Assembly (NCBI GenBank): GCA_023458035.1
Contig: JAEXAX010000018.1
Span: 1-7,247, forward strand
Direction: 5' to 3'
DNA length: 7,247 bases
Source: Bacillota bacterium
GTDB lineage: Bacteria > Bacillota > Clostridia > Lachnospirales > Lachnospiraceae
A program made the position numbers and the translations under genes. Positions within the stretch are counted from its first letter, which is position 1; each line of letters opens with the position of its first letter. The notes under the pieces were generated by a model. The model was not told where the DNA came from and did no database searches. It saw only the letters and a list, made by a program, of their open reading frames with translations. Positions 1-6,708 of the stretch are shown in pieces.

Positions 1-1121
1 TCCTTATCCTGGCGCAGGACGATGGCCGCATTTTCAGCCGCCATTTCAACCAGTTTTTCCTTCGCGCCGCGCTTCGGTGTCAGCAAAGATACCTTATTCC
101 CCCGCCGTCCGCTCAACCATTCTTCAATGACAGCCTGATCCGGAAGCGCTGTTTGCAACATAATCTCCTTTGGAATAAAAGGGGTCCCGGCATAAAATTG
201 CTTGACAAAGACGGACAAGGCTTCTGACCGCTCCTCTGCGTAGGCCAGCTTTAAGAAAAAATGATCCCGGCCGATCAACTTGCCGCGTCGAATGAAAAAG
301 ACCTGCACCACAGCCGTCTCGTCATCCGCTGCCATAGCGATAATATCTCGGTCTTCCTCATCTAAATAGGTAATCTTCTGCTTTTGCTGTACATCATGGA
401 TACTGGTCAGCAGATCTCGCAGTCGGCCGGCCTCCTCAAAATCCAGTTCCTCGGCTGCCTGCTTCATCTTCGTTTCCAGTTCTCGCTCCAACGCTCGGCT
501 GTCACCGGATAGGAACCGCAGCACCTGTTCGATGCGGGCAGCATATGCCTCCCGGCTGATCGCGCCTGACAGACAGGGGGCAGCGCAGCGCCCGATATGA
601 TAATACAGGCAGGGACGCTCCTTATCGATATCTTTCGGCAGATTGCGCTGACAGGTACGGATCTGATACATGCTTTGCAACAACTCAATGGTATCCGACA
701 CCGCCTTGATATTCGTAAAAGGACCGAAATACCGCCCCTTATCCTTTTTTACCTTTCGGGTCGAAAATAACCGCGGATAGGCCTCCCCCATGGTCACCTT
801 GATAAAAGGATAGGATTTGTCGTCCTTTAGCATGGTGTTATAACGCGGATTATTTTCCTTGATCAGATTGCACTCGAGCACCAGCGCCTCCAGCTCCGAG
901 CCGGTCACGACATACTCAAAATAAGCGATGTGGGTTACCATATTGGCTATTTTGACACTCTTATTACGACTGCTCTGAAAATATTGCCGCACCCGGTTTT
1001 TCAGATTAACCGCCTTCCCCACATAAATAATGGCGTCTGTATCATCGTGCATGATATAGACGCCGGGTTGGGTCGGCAGCTTTTTCAACTCTTCTTCTAT
1101 GTTGAAAAGTTCCCGTTCCAT
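1..1121 (-). CDS. uvrC: UvrABC excinuclease subunit C, N-terminal 373 residues (cut by window edge)
   Basis: UvrC makes the dual incisions on either side of a lesion in nucleotide excision repair, acting in the cytoplasm on the UvrB-DNA complex. The visible part translates cleanly from the ATG at 1121. It shows the GIY-YIG nuclease domain (residues about 15-95; GVY at 20-22, YVG at 33-35, the conserved ELEALVLECNLIK stretch at 76-88). Next come four cysteines (C157, C171, C179, C183) matching the Fe-S ligand positions reported for E. coli UvrC, and a UVR/UvrB-interaction helix pair around 209-244. The C-terminal RNase H-like nuclease and HhH region lie beyond base 1; the full protein is usually about 600 residues. 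A GAGGA Shine-Dalgarno site at 1128-1132 sits 6 nt before the start and next to the ftsH stop codon. The 12-bp gap and lack of a terminator imply co-transcription with ftsH. No stop or frameshift is seen in the visible part. Confidence 0.96.
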   Translation of the reverse strand, partial: MERELFNIEEELKKLPTQPGVYIMHDDTDAIIYVGKAVNLKNRVRQYFQSSRNKSVKIANMVTHIAYFEYVVTGSELEALVLECNLIKENNPRYNTMLKDDKSYPFIKVTMGEAYPRLFSTRKVKKDKGRYFGPFTNIKAVSDTIELLQSMYQIRTCQRNLPKDIDKERPCLYYHIGRCAAPCLSGAISREAYAARIEQVLRFLSGDSRALERELETKMKQAAEELDFEEAGRLRDLLTSIHDVQQKQKITYLDEEDRDIIAMAADDETAVVQVFFIRRGKLIGRDHFFLKLAYAEERSEALSVFVKQFYAGTPFIPKEIMLQTALPDQAVIEEWLSGRRGNKVSLLTPKRGAKEKLVEMAAENAAIVLRQDK

Positions 1122-1133
1122 ATTATGTCCTCA

Positions 1134-3029
1134 TTATTCTGTTGCCTGTGTTTCGGTAGCTTTTACCTCATCCATGGTCTTCCTGAAGATTTCCATAAAC
1201 TCCTTACCTGTGATCGTTTCTTTTTCGATCAGATACTCGGCGATCCGATCCATTACCAAGCGGTTGTCGGACAACAGTCGTTTTGCCTCATCATATGCAG
1301 CCTTCAGCATCTTCATCACTTCCTGATCCACCTGGGTGGCGGTCGCGTCACCGCAAAGCAGCAGGTTGCGTCCCTCGAGATACATATTCTCCGGTCGTTC
1401 CAATCCGATCAAACCAAATTTCTCGCTCATACCATACTGGGTCACCATAGCTCTGGCGATCTTTGTGGCCTTCTCAATATCATTGGCCGCACCGGTAGTG
1501 ACCGTGTCAAAAACCAATTCCTCGGCAGCCCGACCGGCCAGGCTGGTTACCAGCATGGACAGCAGCTCTGCCCTGGTATTCAGGAATTTTTCCTCTTCCG
1601 GCACCTGCATCACATAGCCAAGCGCACCCATGGTACGCGGTACAATGGTGATCTTCTGCACCGGCTCGGCATCCTTCTGCAGGGCTACCACCAAAGCATG
1701 TCCGACCTCATGATAGGATACGATCCGGCGTTCTGCCTGGCTCAGCACCCGATCCTTCTTTTCCTTGCCGACCAGAACCAGCTCGACAGCAGTCAGCAGA
1801 TCTTTCTGCTGTACCACCATCCTGCCTTCCTTAACGGCCAGAATCGCAGCTTCATTGATCATATTGGCGAGGTCTGAGCCAACTGCGCCGCTGGTCGCCA
1901 GGGCGACGGCTTCCAGATCCACACTGTCATCCATCCGGACATCCTTGGCATGTACCTTTAAAACATCGATACGGCCGCGCAGATCCGGACGATCCACGAT
2001 GATCCGGCGGTCAAAACGACCCGGACGCAAAAGCGCCTGATCCAATACCTCCGGTCGGTTGGTAGCCGCCAGAATCAGCAGCCCCTTTGAGGTATCAAAG
2101 CCGTCCATCTCAGCCAACAGCTGATTCAAGGTCTGCTCACGCTCATCATTGCCACCCATCCGGTTGTCACGGCTTTTACCGATGGCATCGATCTCATCAA
2201 TAAAGATAATACAGGGAGCCGCCTTTTTGGCTTCTTCAAATAAATCGCGCACCCGAGAGGCGCCGACACCGACAAACATTTCCACAAAGTCCGAACCGGA
2301 CAACGAGAAAAACGGACAGTTGGCTTCTCCTGCCACCGCCTTGGCCAATAAGGTCTTGCCGGTACCCGGCGGTCCGACTAACAAAGCGCCCTTCGGCAGC
2401 TTGGCGCCGATAGCGGTATACCGTTCCGGATGATGCAGAAATTCTACCACTTCCTGCAGGGATTCCTTAGCTTCGTCCTGGCCGGCTACATCGGCAAAGG
2501 TCACACCGGTTTTTTTCTCCATATAGACCTTAGCCTTGCTCTTGCCGATTCCCATTCCCATGATACCGCCGCCGCTCTTACCGGCCCGGTTCATCAGCAG
2601 CATAAACAATCCGCTGAGGATCACAACCGGCAGCAGCATGGACACCAGCCAGCTGAGAAGCTGATTGCTCTTACTTGGGATCTCTGCCTTGTAATCAATC
2701 TTAGCTGTCTGCAAACGCTCTACCAGCTTCGGGTCATTCAGTTTTCCGGTATAAAATCTGACACCGGCCACCGGAGAATCATCCGATGCTTCTATGACAA
2801 TGCGGTCAGCCTCAACGGTAACGTTTTTGACCACCTTTTTATCCAGCATGGCCACGAACTCATTATAACCAATCTCACGGTTGGTTGCGGAACGCAGCAT
2901 ACTGCCCAATCCCTGAAACACAAATAATACCAGCAGTGTCACCACCAGAAACCCGGTGATACCGCGAATCAGCTGAGGAGAGCCGCCCGGCCCTCCCGGC
3001 TGATTTGAATCTCTATCATTATCTTGCAT
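1134..3029 (-). CDS. ftsH: ATP-dependent zinc metalloprotease FtsH (631 aa, complete)
   Basis: A membrane-anchored hexameric AAA+ protease that extracts and degrades misfolded membrane proteins and short-lived regulators. The order of parts is canonical. There is a Gly/Pro-rich cytoplasmic N-terminus, TM1 (about 22-41), an extracytoplasmic FtsH-ext domain (about 50-120) and TM2 (about 124-146). The AAA+ module carries Walker A GPPGTGKT (219-226), the pore-loop MFVGVGA (251-257), Walker B IIFIDEID (274-281) and a second region of homology with RPGR arginine fingers (R335, R338). The M41 peptidase has the zinc motif HEVGH (440-444) and the third ligand D517 in the GAANDIEKAT motif. Length is normal for the family. 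The start at 3029 has a near-perfect AAAGGAGGT site at 3035-3043, and a sigma-A promoter lies just upstream. uvrC follows 12 bp downstream. The sequence TSGAVGSDLAN (379-389) replaces the usual GFSGADLAN, a mild variation. Identification is secure. Confidence 0.98.
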   Translation of the reverse strand: MQDNDRDSNQPGGPGGSPQLIRGITGFLVVTLLVLFVFQGLGSMLRSATNREIGYNEFVAMLDKKVVKNVTVEADRIVIEASDDSPVAGVRFYTGKLNDPKLVERLQTAKIDYKAEIPSKSNQLLSWLVSMLLPVVILSGLFMLLMNRAGKSGGGIMGMGIGKSKAKVYMEKKTGVTFADVAGQDEAKESLQEVVEFLHHPERYTAIGAKLPKGALLVGPPGTGKTLLAKAVAGEANCPFFSLSGSDFVEMFVGVGASRVRDLFEEAKKAAPCIIFIDEIDAIGKSRDNRMGGNDEREQTLNQLLAEMDGFDTSKGLLILAATNRPEVLDQALLRPGRFDRRIIVDRPDLRGRIDVLKVHAKDVRMDDSVDLEAVALATSGAVGSDLANMINEAAILAVKEGRMVVQQKDLLTAVELVLVGKEKKDRVLSQAERRIVSYHEVGHALVVALQKDAEPVQKITIVPRTMGALGYVMQVPEEEKFLNTRAELLSMLVTSLAGRAAEELVFDTVTTGAANDIEKATKIARAMVTQYGMSEKFGLIGLERPENMYLEGRNLLLCGDATATQVDQEVMKMLKAAYDEAKRLLSDNRLVMDRIAEYLIEKETITGKEFMEIFRKTMDEVKATETQATE

Positions 3030-3055
3030 ACATAACCTCCTTTTAACTGTTCTCT

Positions 3056-3084
3056 ATTATACTTGTCATAGCACAGTAAAGCAA
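3056..3084 (-). promoter_or_regulatory. Sigma-A promoter for ftsH(-uvrC)
   Basis: On the minus strand the -35 element TTGCTT (3079-3084) and a perfect -10 element TATAAT (3056-3061) are separated by exactly 17 bp. Transcription would begin about 7 nt beyond the -10, leaving a short leader of about 20 nt before the ftsH start that contains its Shine-Dalgarno site. The promoter sits in the 100-bp gap after the permease gene, so the housekeeping pair has its own start even if the exporter operon reads through. No CIRCE or CtsR-like repeat is evident here. Confidence 0.85.
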
Positions 3085-3129
3085 CCGAAAAAACTGTGAA
3101 TTTTCAGAGAACAGCATCAAAGGCAGGCG

Positions 3130-3903
3130 TCAGATGACCGTACCCTTCCGTTTACGATACCACTGACTGAAAATGAACAGCAGCAGCGAGATCGCCGCCA
3201 TGGTGATATAGGCCTGGATCATCGGCGCAAAGGAATACGCTTTTCCCATCCAAAAGCGGGTATAATCAGATGCAAAATGATAAGTCGGCATCAGCTTGGC
3301 AAACAGTCGGACAGCGGCAGGCAGCTGTTCCGGCCGAACGCCCATCATACCACTGGTAAACATTACGACAAAGTACACGGTCATGGTCACACCATAAGAT
3401 ACGCCGAACTTTTGCAGGGTATAGGCAATGGAGTGCGCGATCACCAGCAGGCAGATACCAAGCAGGTAATACAGCAGCACTGTGACCAGCATGATAGGCA
3501 GATTCGGCAGGTGCAGCTTTAAGATAAACGCAGCGCTGATAGTATAGATCAGCTGACCGACGGTCGTAAAGATCAAATAAGCCAGTAGGCGATGAAACAA
3601 CAGCTGTTTTGTGGTAAAGCCGAACAACTGCAGCCGGATCGGCACCTTGGCTTCCAGCTCCATTCCGTAATTTGCCGCATAAGAGATAAACATGATAGAC
3701 AACGGAATGATCAGCGACATTGTCAAGAACAGACGGCTGTGGATTTCAACTATGACCGACTGCGGCACATCCTTCATGGCTACCCGACCGACAATCACTG
3801 TCATTAAAATAGGAAAGAAAACACCAAAGATGACGGAGAAAACGTTTCCGCAAATATTTTTCAGTTCATAACTGATCATAATGGCTGTTCGTTTGTTTTT
3901 CAT
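3130..3903 (-). CDS. ABC-2 type transporter permease (257 aa)
   Basis: The membrane subunit of an ABC exporter, expected to pair with the ATPase encoded just upstream. The protein has about six hydrophobic segments (roughly 19-39, 57-79, 105-128, 134-158, 167-187, 228-247) and a basic C-terminal tail (RKRK). This is the size and topology of ABC-2 permeases that move lantibiotics or other peptides, drugs or lipids. The substrate cannot be read from the sequence. The start ATG overlaps the ATPase stop codon (ATGA), and an AAAGGAG site (3911-3917) lies 7 nt upstream inside the ATPase gene, so translation is probably coupled. It is the last gene of the kinase-exporter operon. No strong terminator follows before the ftsH promoter. 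The permease class rests on topology and context rather than a signature motif. Confidence 0.85.
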   Translation of the reverse strand: MKNKRTAIMISYELKNICGNVFSVIFGVFFPILMTVIVGRVAMKDVPQSVIVEIHSRLFLTMSLIIPLSIMFISYAANYGMELEAKVPIRLQLFGFTTKQLLFHRLLAYLIFTTVGQLIYTISAAFILKLHLPNLPIMLVTVLLYYLLGICLLVIAHSIAYTLQKFGVSYGVTMTVYFVVMFTSGMMGVRPEQLPAAVRLFAKLMPTYHFASDYTRFWMGKAYSFAPMIQAYITMAAISLLLFIFSQWYRKRKGTVI

Positions 3904-4772
3904 ACCACTTCTCCTTTCTGATGGGCAGCTTTGGCATTCGTCACCATCAGCTCAATATCCCGATGCGTCCGCTGATAATCAATATTTGCCTGACACAGCG
4001 CAGTCGTCAATCGCTGCTCAGTGACCGTGTCATCACAACGAACAGCCAGCTTTCCCGGCGTGGTCTCTAACTGCCGATATCCCCGGCAGAGCTCTGCAGC
4101 AGCCTCTGTCTTCTCCATGATAATTGCCGTCTTACCGCAGTACTGCGCGAACAACTCCGTCATGTTTCCGAAAGCGATCAGCTCTCCCTGTTCCAACAGC
4201 AACAGACGATCGACCAGGTTTTCCAGCTCTTCATAATAATGCGATACGACAATCAGGGTAGTATCCCGATCACGGAACCAGTCATGCAGCAGCTGTATCA
4301 ATCTGGTTCTGGTATCATAGTCCAAACCGGAGGTAACCTCATCAAAAATGGTCAACGGACTTTCCTGACACATCACCAGGATCATGGTCAACCGTTGTTT
4401 CTGTCCGCCGGACAGGTTCTTAAATCGCTTTTTCAGACAGGACTCAAAGTCGAAGAAGCGAATTAACTCAGCCGCCAGTTCGTGTTGCTCCGGCCGGCAG
4501 CCAAGGATGGCTGTCATCACCGAATGTACGCTGACCAGACTGCTGTATTCGTTTTGCTGCATATGAATGGCGATTTGCTGCGGTGTCAGTTCACAGCTTA
4601 GCTTGCCCTGATATGGAACCAGACCGAGTATGGCTTTGATCAGAGTACTTTTCCCTGCTCCGTTCGATCCGATCAAACCGACCTTTTCTCCGTTTTTAAT
4701 CTGCAACCGTTTTTGCAGATTCAATGCCTTTTTGTCCCCGTACGATACTTCTAATTGTTCCAGTTCAATCAT
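3900..4772 (-). CDS. ABC transporter ATP-binding protein (290 aa)
   Basis: The cytoplasmic motor subunit that powers the adjacent permease. All nucleotide-binding elements are intact: Walker A GSNGAGKST (35-43), Q-loop glutamine around 72-73, signature LSGGQKQR (120-127), Walker B LTIFDE with catalytic E145 (140-145), D-loop SGLD (148-151) and switch H178. The core is followed by a C-terminal region of about 75 residues (215-290) without a catalytic motif, as in many exporter ATPases of the drug/lantibiotic-resistance type. The start codon overlaps the kinase stop (ATGA at 4769-4772), with a GAGGGAG site (4778-4784) 5 nt upstream. The gene also overlaps the permease start by 4 nt. Order and coupling indicate that ATPase and permease form one exporter expressed with the sensor kinase. 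The substrate is unknown; an antimicrobial-peptide or envelope-stress role is inferred from context only. Confidence 0.93.
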   Translation of the reverse strand: MIELEQLEVSYGDKKALNLQKRLQIKNGEKVGLIGSNGAGKSTLIKAILGLVPYQGKLSCELTPQQIAIHMQQNEYSSLVSVHSVMTAILGCRPEQHELAAELIRFFDFESCLKKRFKNLSGGQKQRLTMILVMCQESPLTIFDEVTSGLDYDTRTRLIQLLHDWFRDRDTTLIVVSHYYEELENLVDRLLLLEQGELIAFGNMTELFAQYCGKTAIIMEKTEAAAELCRGYRQLETTPGKLAVRCDDTVTEQRLTTALCQANIDYQRTHRDIELMVTNAKAAHQKGEVV

Positions 4773-6376
4773 TTCGTCTCCCTCTTTTCTGTCTTGGCTT
4801 TGGTGATCGTCCGTTCCCCGATCAAACAGGCTAACACACCATCCTTTGTGTTTGAAATCTCCAGTCGCAATCCCAGCAGGCCGGCGTAGTAATCTGCCAG
4901 ATACAGGCCCAGGCCGTGATTACTGCCCTGCTCATGCCCTGTCACGAAAGGCTCCTTGATATCCGGCAGCAAAGTTTCATCAATATGAGCCGGATAATTC
5001 TTAATTCGGATCTGTTCGTCATCGACAGATATCCGAATCCGCCCCTGCGGGTCGGTATAAGCCCGGGCATTCCCGATCAGGTGATCGAGGATGGCCTCCA
5101 GCATTTGTACATCCGTCTGCCAAACGGCTGTTCCTTCCAGCTCGACTATCGGCCCGCTCTGCTCGGCAGTTGAAAATCCGTTCGCCACGGCAGCAGCCAA
5201 TTCGGCTACAGCCACCGCCTCCGGTACAGGATCACGATCAAATCGATTCAAATACAGTACATCCTCAATCAATTTTTGCATGGATGTCAGCTGCTCCCGC
5301 ACTTTCGGCAGATAGGTTTCAGTGTCAGCATACCGACCAACTCGATTGATCATGCCGTCCACCAGCAACATCGCGGCCGCCACCGGTGTTTTCAGACGAT
5401 GCCCGGAGGTGCGCAGAAATATTTCCTTTCGCCGGCTGTTTTCACGCAGCCGACTATATTGCTCCTTCTTAGTTTGATAGAGCGTATAAATATCTTCCGA
5501 CAGCTCGGCCAGCTCATCGCGGCCGCGCACCGGCACCGGCTGCAATTCCTGCTCCGCCTGTCCCCTGGCCAGTTTGGTAAAGCAGCGCATGGCGATGACC
5601 GGGGCGATCAGCTGTTTTGAGAACCAGATAGAAGCCAGTAAAACAGCCAGTAACAATACCATCAGGATCATCGGTAGACTCTGCCCAAGAACCGGCAAAA
5701 TATCTGTCAATGTCGGCACCATCTGAGACGCCGCAGTCAAATAGACCCTGTCCTCCTGTTTGGTCAGCAATATCTGCCCCTGATAGACATTTCCACTGAG
5801 CGGATCGGTGTATTCATTGCCTAACATAACGGTCTTTTCCCCGATCAATTGAAAGGAATTGCTCCCCTCCACCCGTTGCAGCCTGGTCGGTTCAACATCC
5901 AGATGAACCGGTTCTCCGCTCACATTTGAGCTGTAAAAATTCTGTAGGTAAGCCTGTAAATCTTTCGCCTGACTCTGTAAACTCTGCTCGATTTCCTTAC
6001 TCAAACTATCCATCGAAACGTCCTTATCCCACTCTCGAAAGGCCAGTGTCCGAGCGGTCTGCAGAAATCCGCGCAGCTTCTGGTCCTTCACCGTCACACT
6101 GCCCTTGGCATACGCATTGCTGAATCGGATGGTATCTCCCTCCTTTGGAAGCTCCACCGAAATCAGTCCGCCGTAGCCGATCGCCATGGCCGGTTTGTCG
6201 ATCCCGTCTTCCGTCACCACTCTCTCATGCTGGCGTTTAACCAGGTCAATGGTATGTTGTTTCTGGTAATCCACATATAACGACGGCAACAAAAATATCA
6301 GATACGACAGCAGCATGACAGCCAGGCCGATTGCCAAACCGCCGCTGTATATCAATGTTTTTTTTCTCAGCTTCAT
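4769..6376 (-). CDS. Membrane sensor histidine kinase of an exporter-linked two-component system (535 aa)
   Basis: Senses an extracellular or envelope signal and should phosphorylate an OmpR-type regulator. Residues below are numbered from GTG 6379, so subtract one if counting from the chosen ATG. TM1 is at about 11-33, followed by an extracytoplasmic sensor of about 195 residues (35-229) and TM2 (about 232-254). HAMP spans about 255-307. HisKA carries the phospho-acceptor H327 in GHRLKTP. HATPase_c has the N-box LDHLIGNARAYTD (N437), an F-box-like EPFV and a G2 motif GLGLYLAD. Two departures from textbook kinases stand out: the residue after the active histidine is Arg rather than Glu/Asp, and the G1 box reads NYPAHI where DxGxGI is usual. 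ATG 6376 is preferred over GTG 6379 because AAGGAG lies 7 nt before the ATG but only 4 nt before the GTG. The partner regulator gene directly upstream is destroyed, so the kinase is orphaned locally. Confidence 0.93.
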   Translation of the reverse strand: MKLRKKTLIYSGGLAIGLAVMLLSYLIFLLPSLYVDYQKQHTIDLVKRQHERVVTEDGIDKPAMAIGYGGLISVELPKEGDTIRFSNAYAKGSVTVKDQKLRGFLQTARTLAFREWDKDVSMDSLSKEIEQSLQSQAKDLQAYLQNFYSSNVSGEPVHLDVEPTRLQRVEGSNSFQLIGEKTVMLGNEYTDPLSGNVYQGQILLTKQEDRVYLTAASQMVPTLTDILPVLGQSLPMILMVLLLAVLLASIWFSKQLIAPVIAMRCFTKLARGQAEQELQPVPVRGRDELAELSEDIYTLYQTKKEQYSRLRENSRRKEIFLRTSGHRLKTPVAAAMLLVDGMINRVGRYADTETYLPKVREQLTSMQKLIEDVLYLNRFDRDPVPEAVAVAELAAAVANGFSTAEQSGPIVELEGTAVWQTDVQMLEAILDHLIGNARAYTDPQGRIRISVDDEQIRIKNYPAHIDETLLPDIKEPFVTGHEQGSNHGLGLYLADYYAGLLGLRLEISNTKDGVLACLIGERTITKAKTEKRETK

Positions 6377-6481
6377 CACTCTTCTCCTTCATCAAAACGG
6401 TAACCCACACCGATGACGGTCTTGATCACGGCTCAATACCCGCCCTCGAGCTTCATCTTCCATTAAGAGAATATTTGCCAT
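6376..6481 (-). pseudogene. Remnant of an OmpR-family response regulator with two internal deletions
   Basis: What is left of the kinase's cognate transcription factor. From ATG 6481 (GGGAGGAG site at 6487-6494) the frame reads MANILLMEDEA, a classic receiver-domain beta-1 with its acidic pair. It then runs directly into RGRVLSRDQ, which resembles the xGRVLSRDQLL stretch early in the OmpR-type winged helix. After that the frame is lost and ends at TGA 6392-6394, giving a 29-residue peptide. In another frame, bases 6426-6376 encode IKTVIGVGYRFDEGEE and a stop, the hallmark C-terminal hairpin of OmpR/PhoB regulators. That original stop touches the kinase start as TGATG. An intact homologue is about 225-230 residues; I estimate nearly 580 nt are missing, including the phospho-acceptor Asp and the recognition helix. 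It cannot work as a regulator. An assembly collapse is a possible alternative to a real deletion. Confidence 0.88.
6384..6389 (-). promoter_or_regulatory. Ribosome binding site deciding the kinase start
   Basis: AAGGAG on the minus strand sits 7 nt before ATG 6376 and 4 nt before the in-frame GTG 6379. Normal spacing favours the ATG. The site lies inside the surviving 3' end of the regulator gene. It begins only 2 nt after the premature stop (6392-6394) of the broken regulator frame, so ribosomes finishing that short frame would still end close to the kinase start. Confidence 0.7.
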
Positions 6482-6529
6482 GGCTGCTCCTCCCTTTTTT
6501 TCACTTCAAGCTTTTGCATCAGTTATTTT

Positions 6530-6559
6530 ACTATAGTCATATTACCATAGCCGTATGAA
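6530..6559 (-). promoter_or_regulatory. Candidate promoter of the regulator-kinase-exporter operon
   Basis: On the minus strand a TATAGT -10 (6530-6535) follows a poor -35 TTCATA (6554-6559) at an 18-bp spacing. An alternative is an extended -10, TGG-TAATAT, with the hexamer at 6539-6544. In either case the -35 is weak and overlaps or abuts the direct repeat at 6555-6574, which is what an activator-dependent OmpR-type promoter looks like. The region before the regulator start is AT-rich and contains no other convincing promoter. The choice between the two -10 elements is uncertain. Confidence 0.45.
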
Positions 6560-6574
6560 GATGAAATGAAGATG
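6555..6574. repeat. Tandem direct repeat CATCTTCAT x2, 11-bp period; likely response-regulator operator
   Basis: Two perfect 9-bp copies (ATGAAGATG on the plus strand at 6555-6563 and 6566-6574; CATCTTCAT on the minus strand) are separated by 2 bp, giving an 11-bp period. Direct repeats one helical turn apart, overlapping or just upstream of the -35, are the usual binding site of OmpR-family dimers. The position about 75-95 bp before the regulator start fits autoregulation of this operon. The function is inferred; the repeat itself is seen directly. Confidence 0.6.
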
Positions 6575-6634
6575 CTGTAAAAAAGCTGCGTAAACCATGA
6601 GAAAAACGTTTCGTAAATCACTCGTTGCCGGCAT

Positions 6635-6681
6635 AAGAAAAAGAGCTGTCATCCGGTATCCCTACCGGGCAACAGCCCTCT
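6635..6681 (-). terminator. Intrinsic terminator of the AT-rich gene pair
   Basis: On the minus strand a hairpin pairs GCTGT with ACAGC (6672-6676 with 6645-6649) and CCGGTA with TACCGG (6663-6668 with 6653-6658) around a GGGA loop. A short internal mismatch separates the two helices, and a few extra AGAG/CTCT pairs extend the base. It is followed by UUUUUCUU (6635-6642). It lies 28 bp after the stop of the small membrane protein and separates that transcript from the kinase operon. There is no T-tract on the other side, so it acts in one direction. The 60 bp between this element and the direct repeat (6575-6634) show nothing I can support. Confidence 0.85.
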
Positions 6682-6708
6682 GAGTATTCTGTCACTTGTC
6701 TGATCATT

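Noticed and set aside
930..1877. Long plus-strand open frame (315 codons) opposite uvrC and ftsH
   Set aside because: It is antisense to two strongly conserved genes, spans the boundary between them, and has no recognisable domain; it is a shadow of the real coding frames.
3088..3114. Possible terminator after the permease gene (CTGT...ACAG followed by six T on the minus strand)
   Set aside because: The stem has only 4 pairs with a loop of about 13 nt and no GC-rich core. Read-through toward ftsH seems as likely, so it is not annotated.
6331..6558. Plus-strand frame covering the broken regulator and its promoter
   Set aside because: It is antisense to the regulator remnant and the kinase start, with no ribosome site and no protein-like signature.
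6573..6588. Run of T on the minus strand flanked by GCAGC and CAGC, looking like a second terminator
   Set aside because: The flanking GCTG copies on the plus strand are direct and not inverted, so no hairpin forms.
6604..6611. AAACGTTT palindrome between the terminator and the direct repeat
   Set aside because: An 8-bp AT-rich palindrome alone is expected by chance; no second copy or link to a promoter is visible.
6597..6683. Short plus-strand frame of 28 codons starting MRKTFRKS
   Set aside because: It has no Shine-Dalgarno site and runs through the terminator hairpin, whose pairing explains the sequence better.
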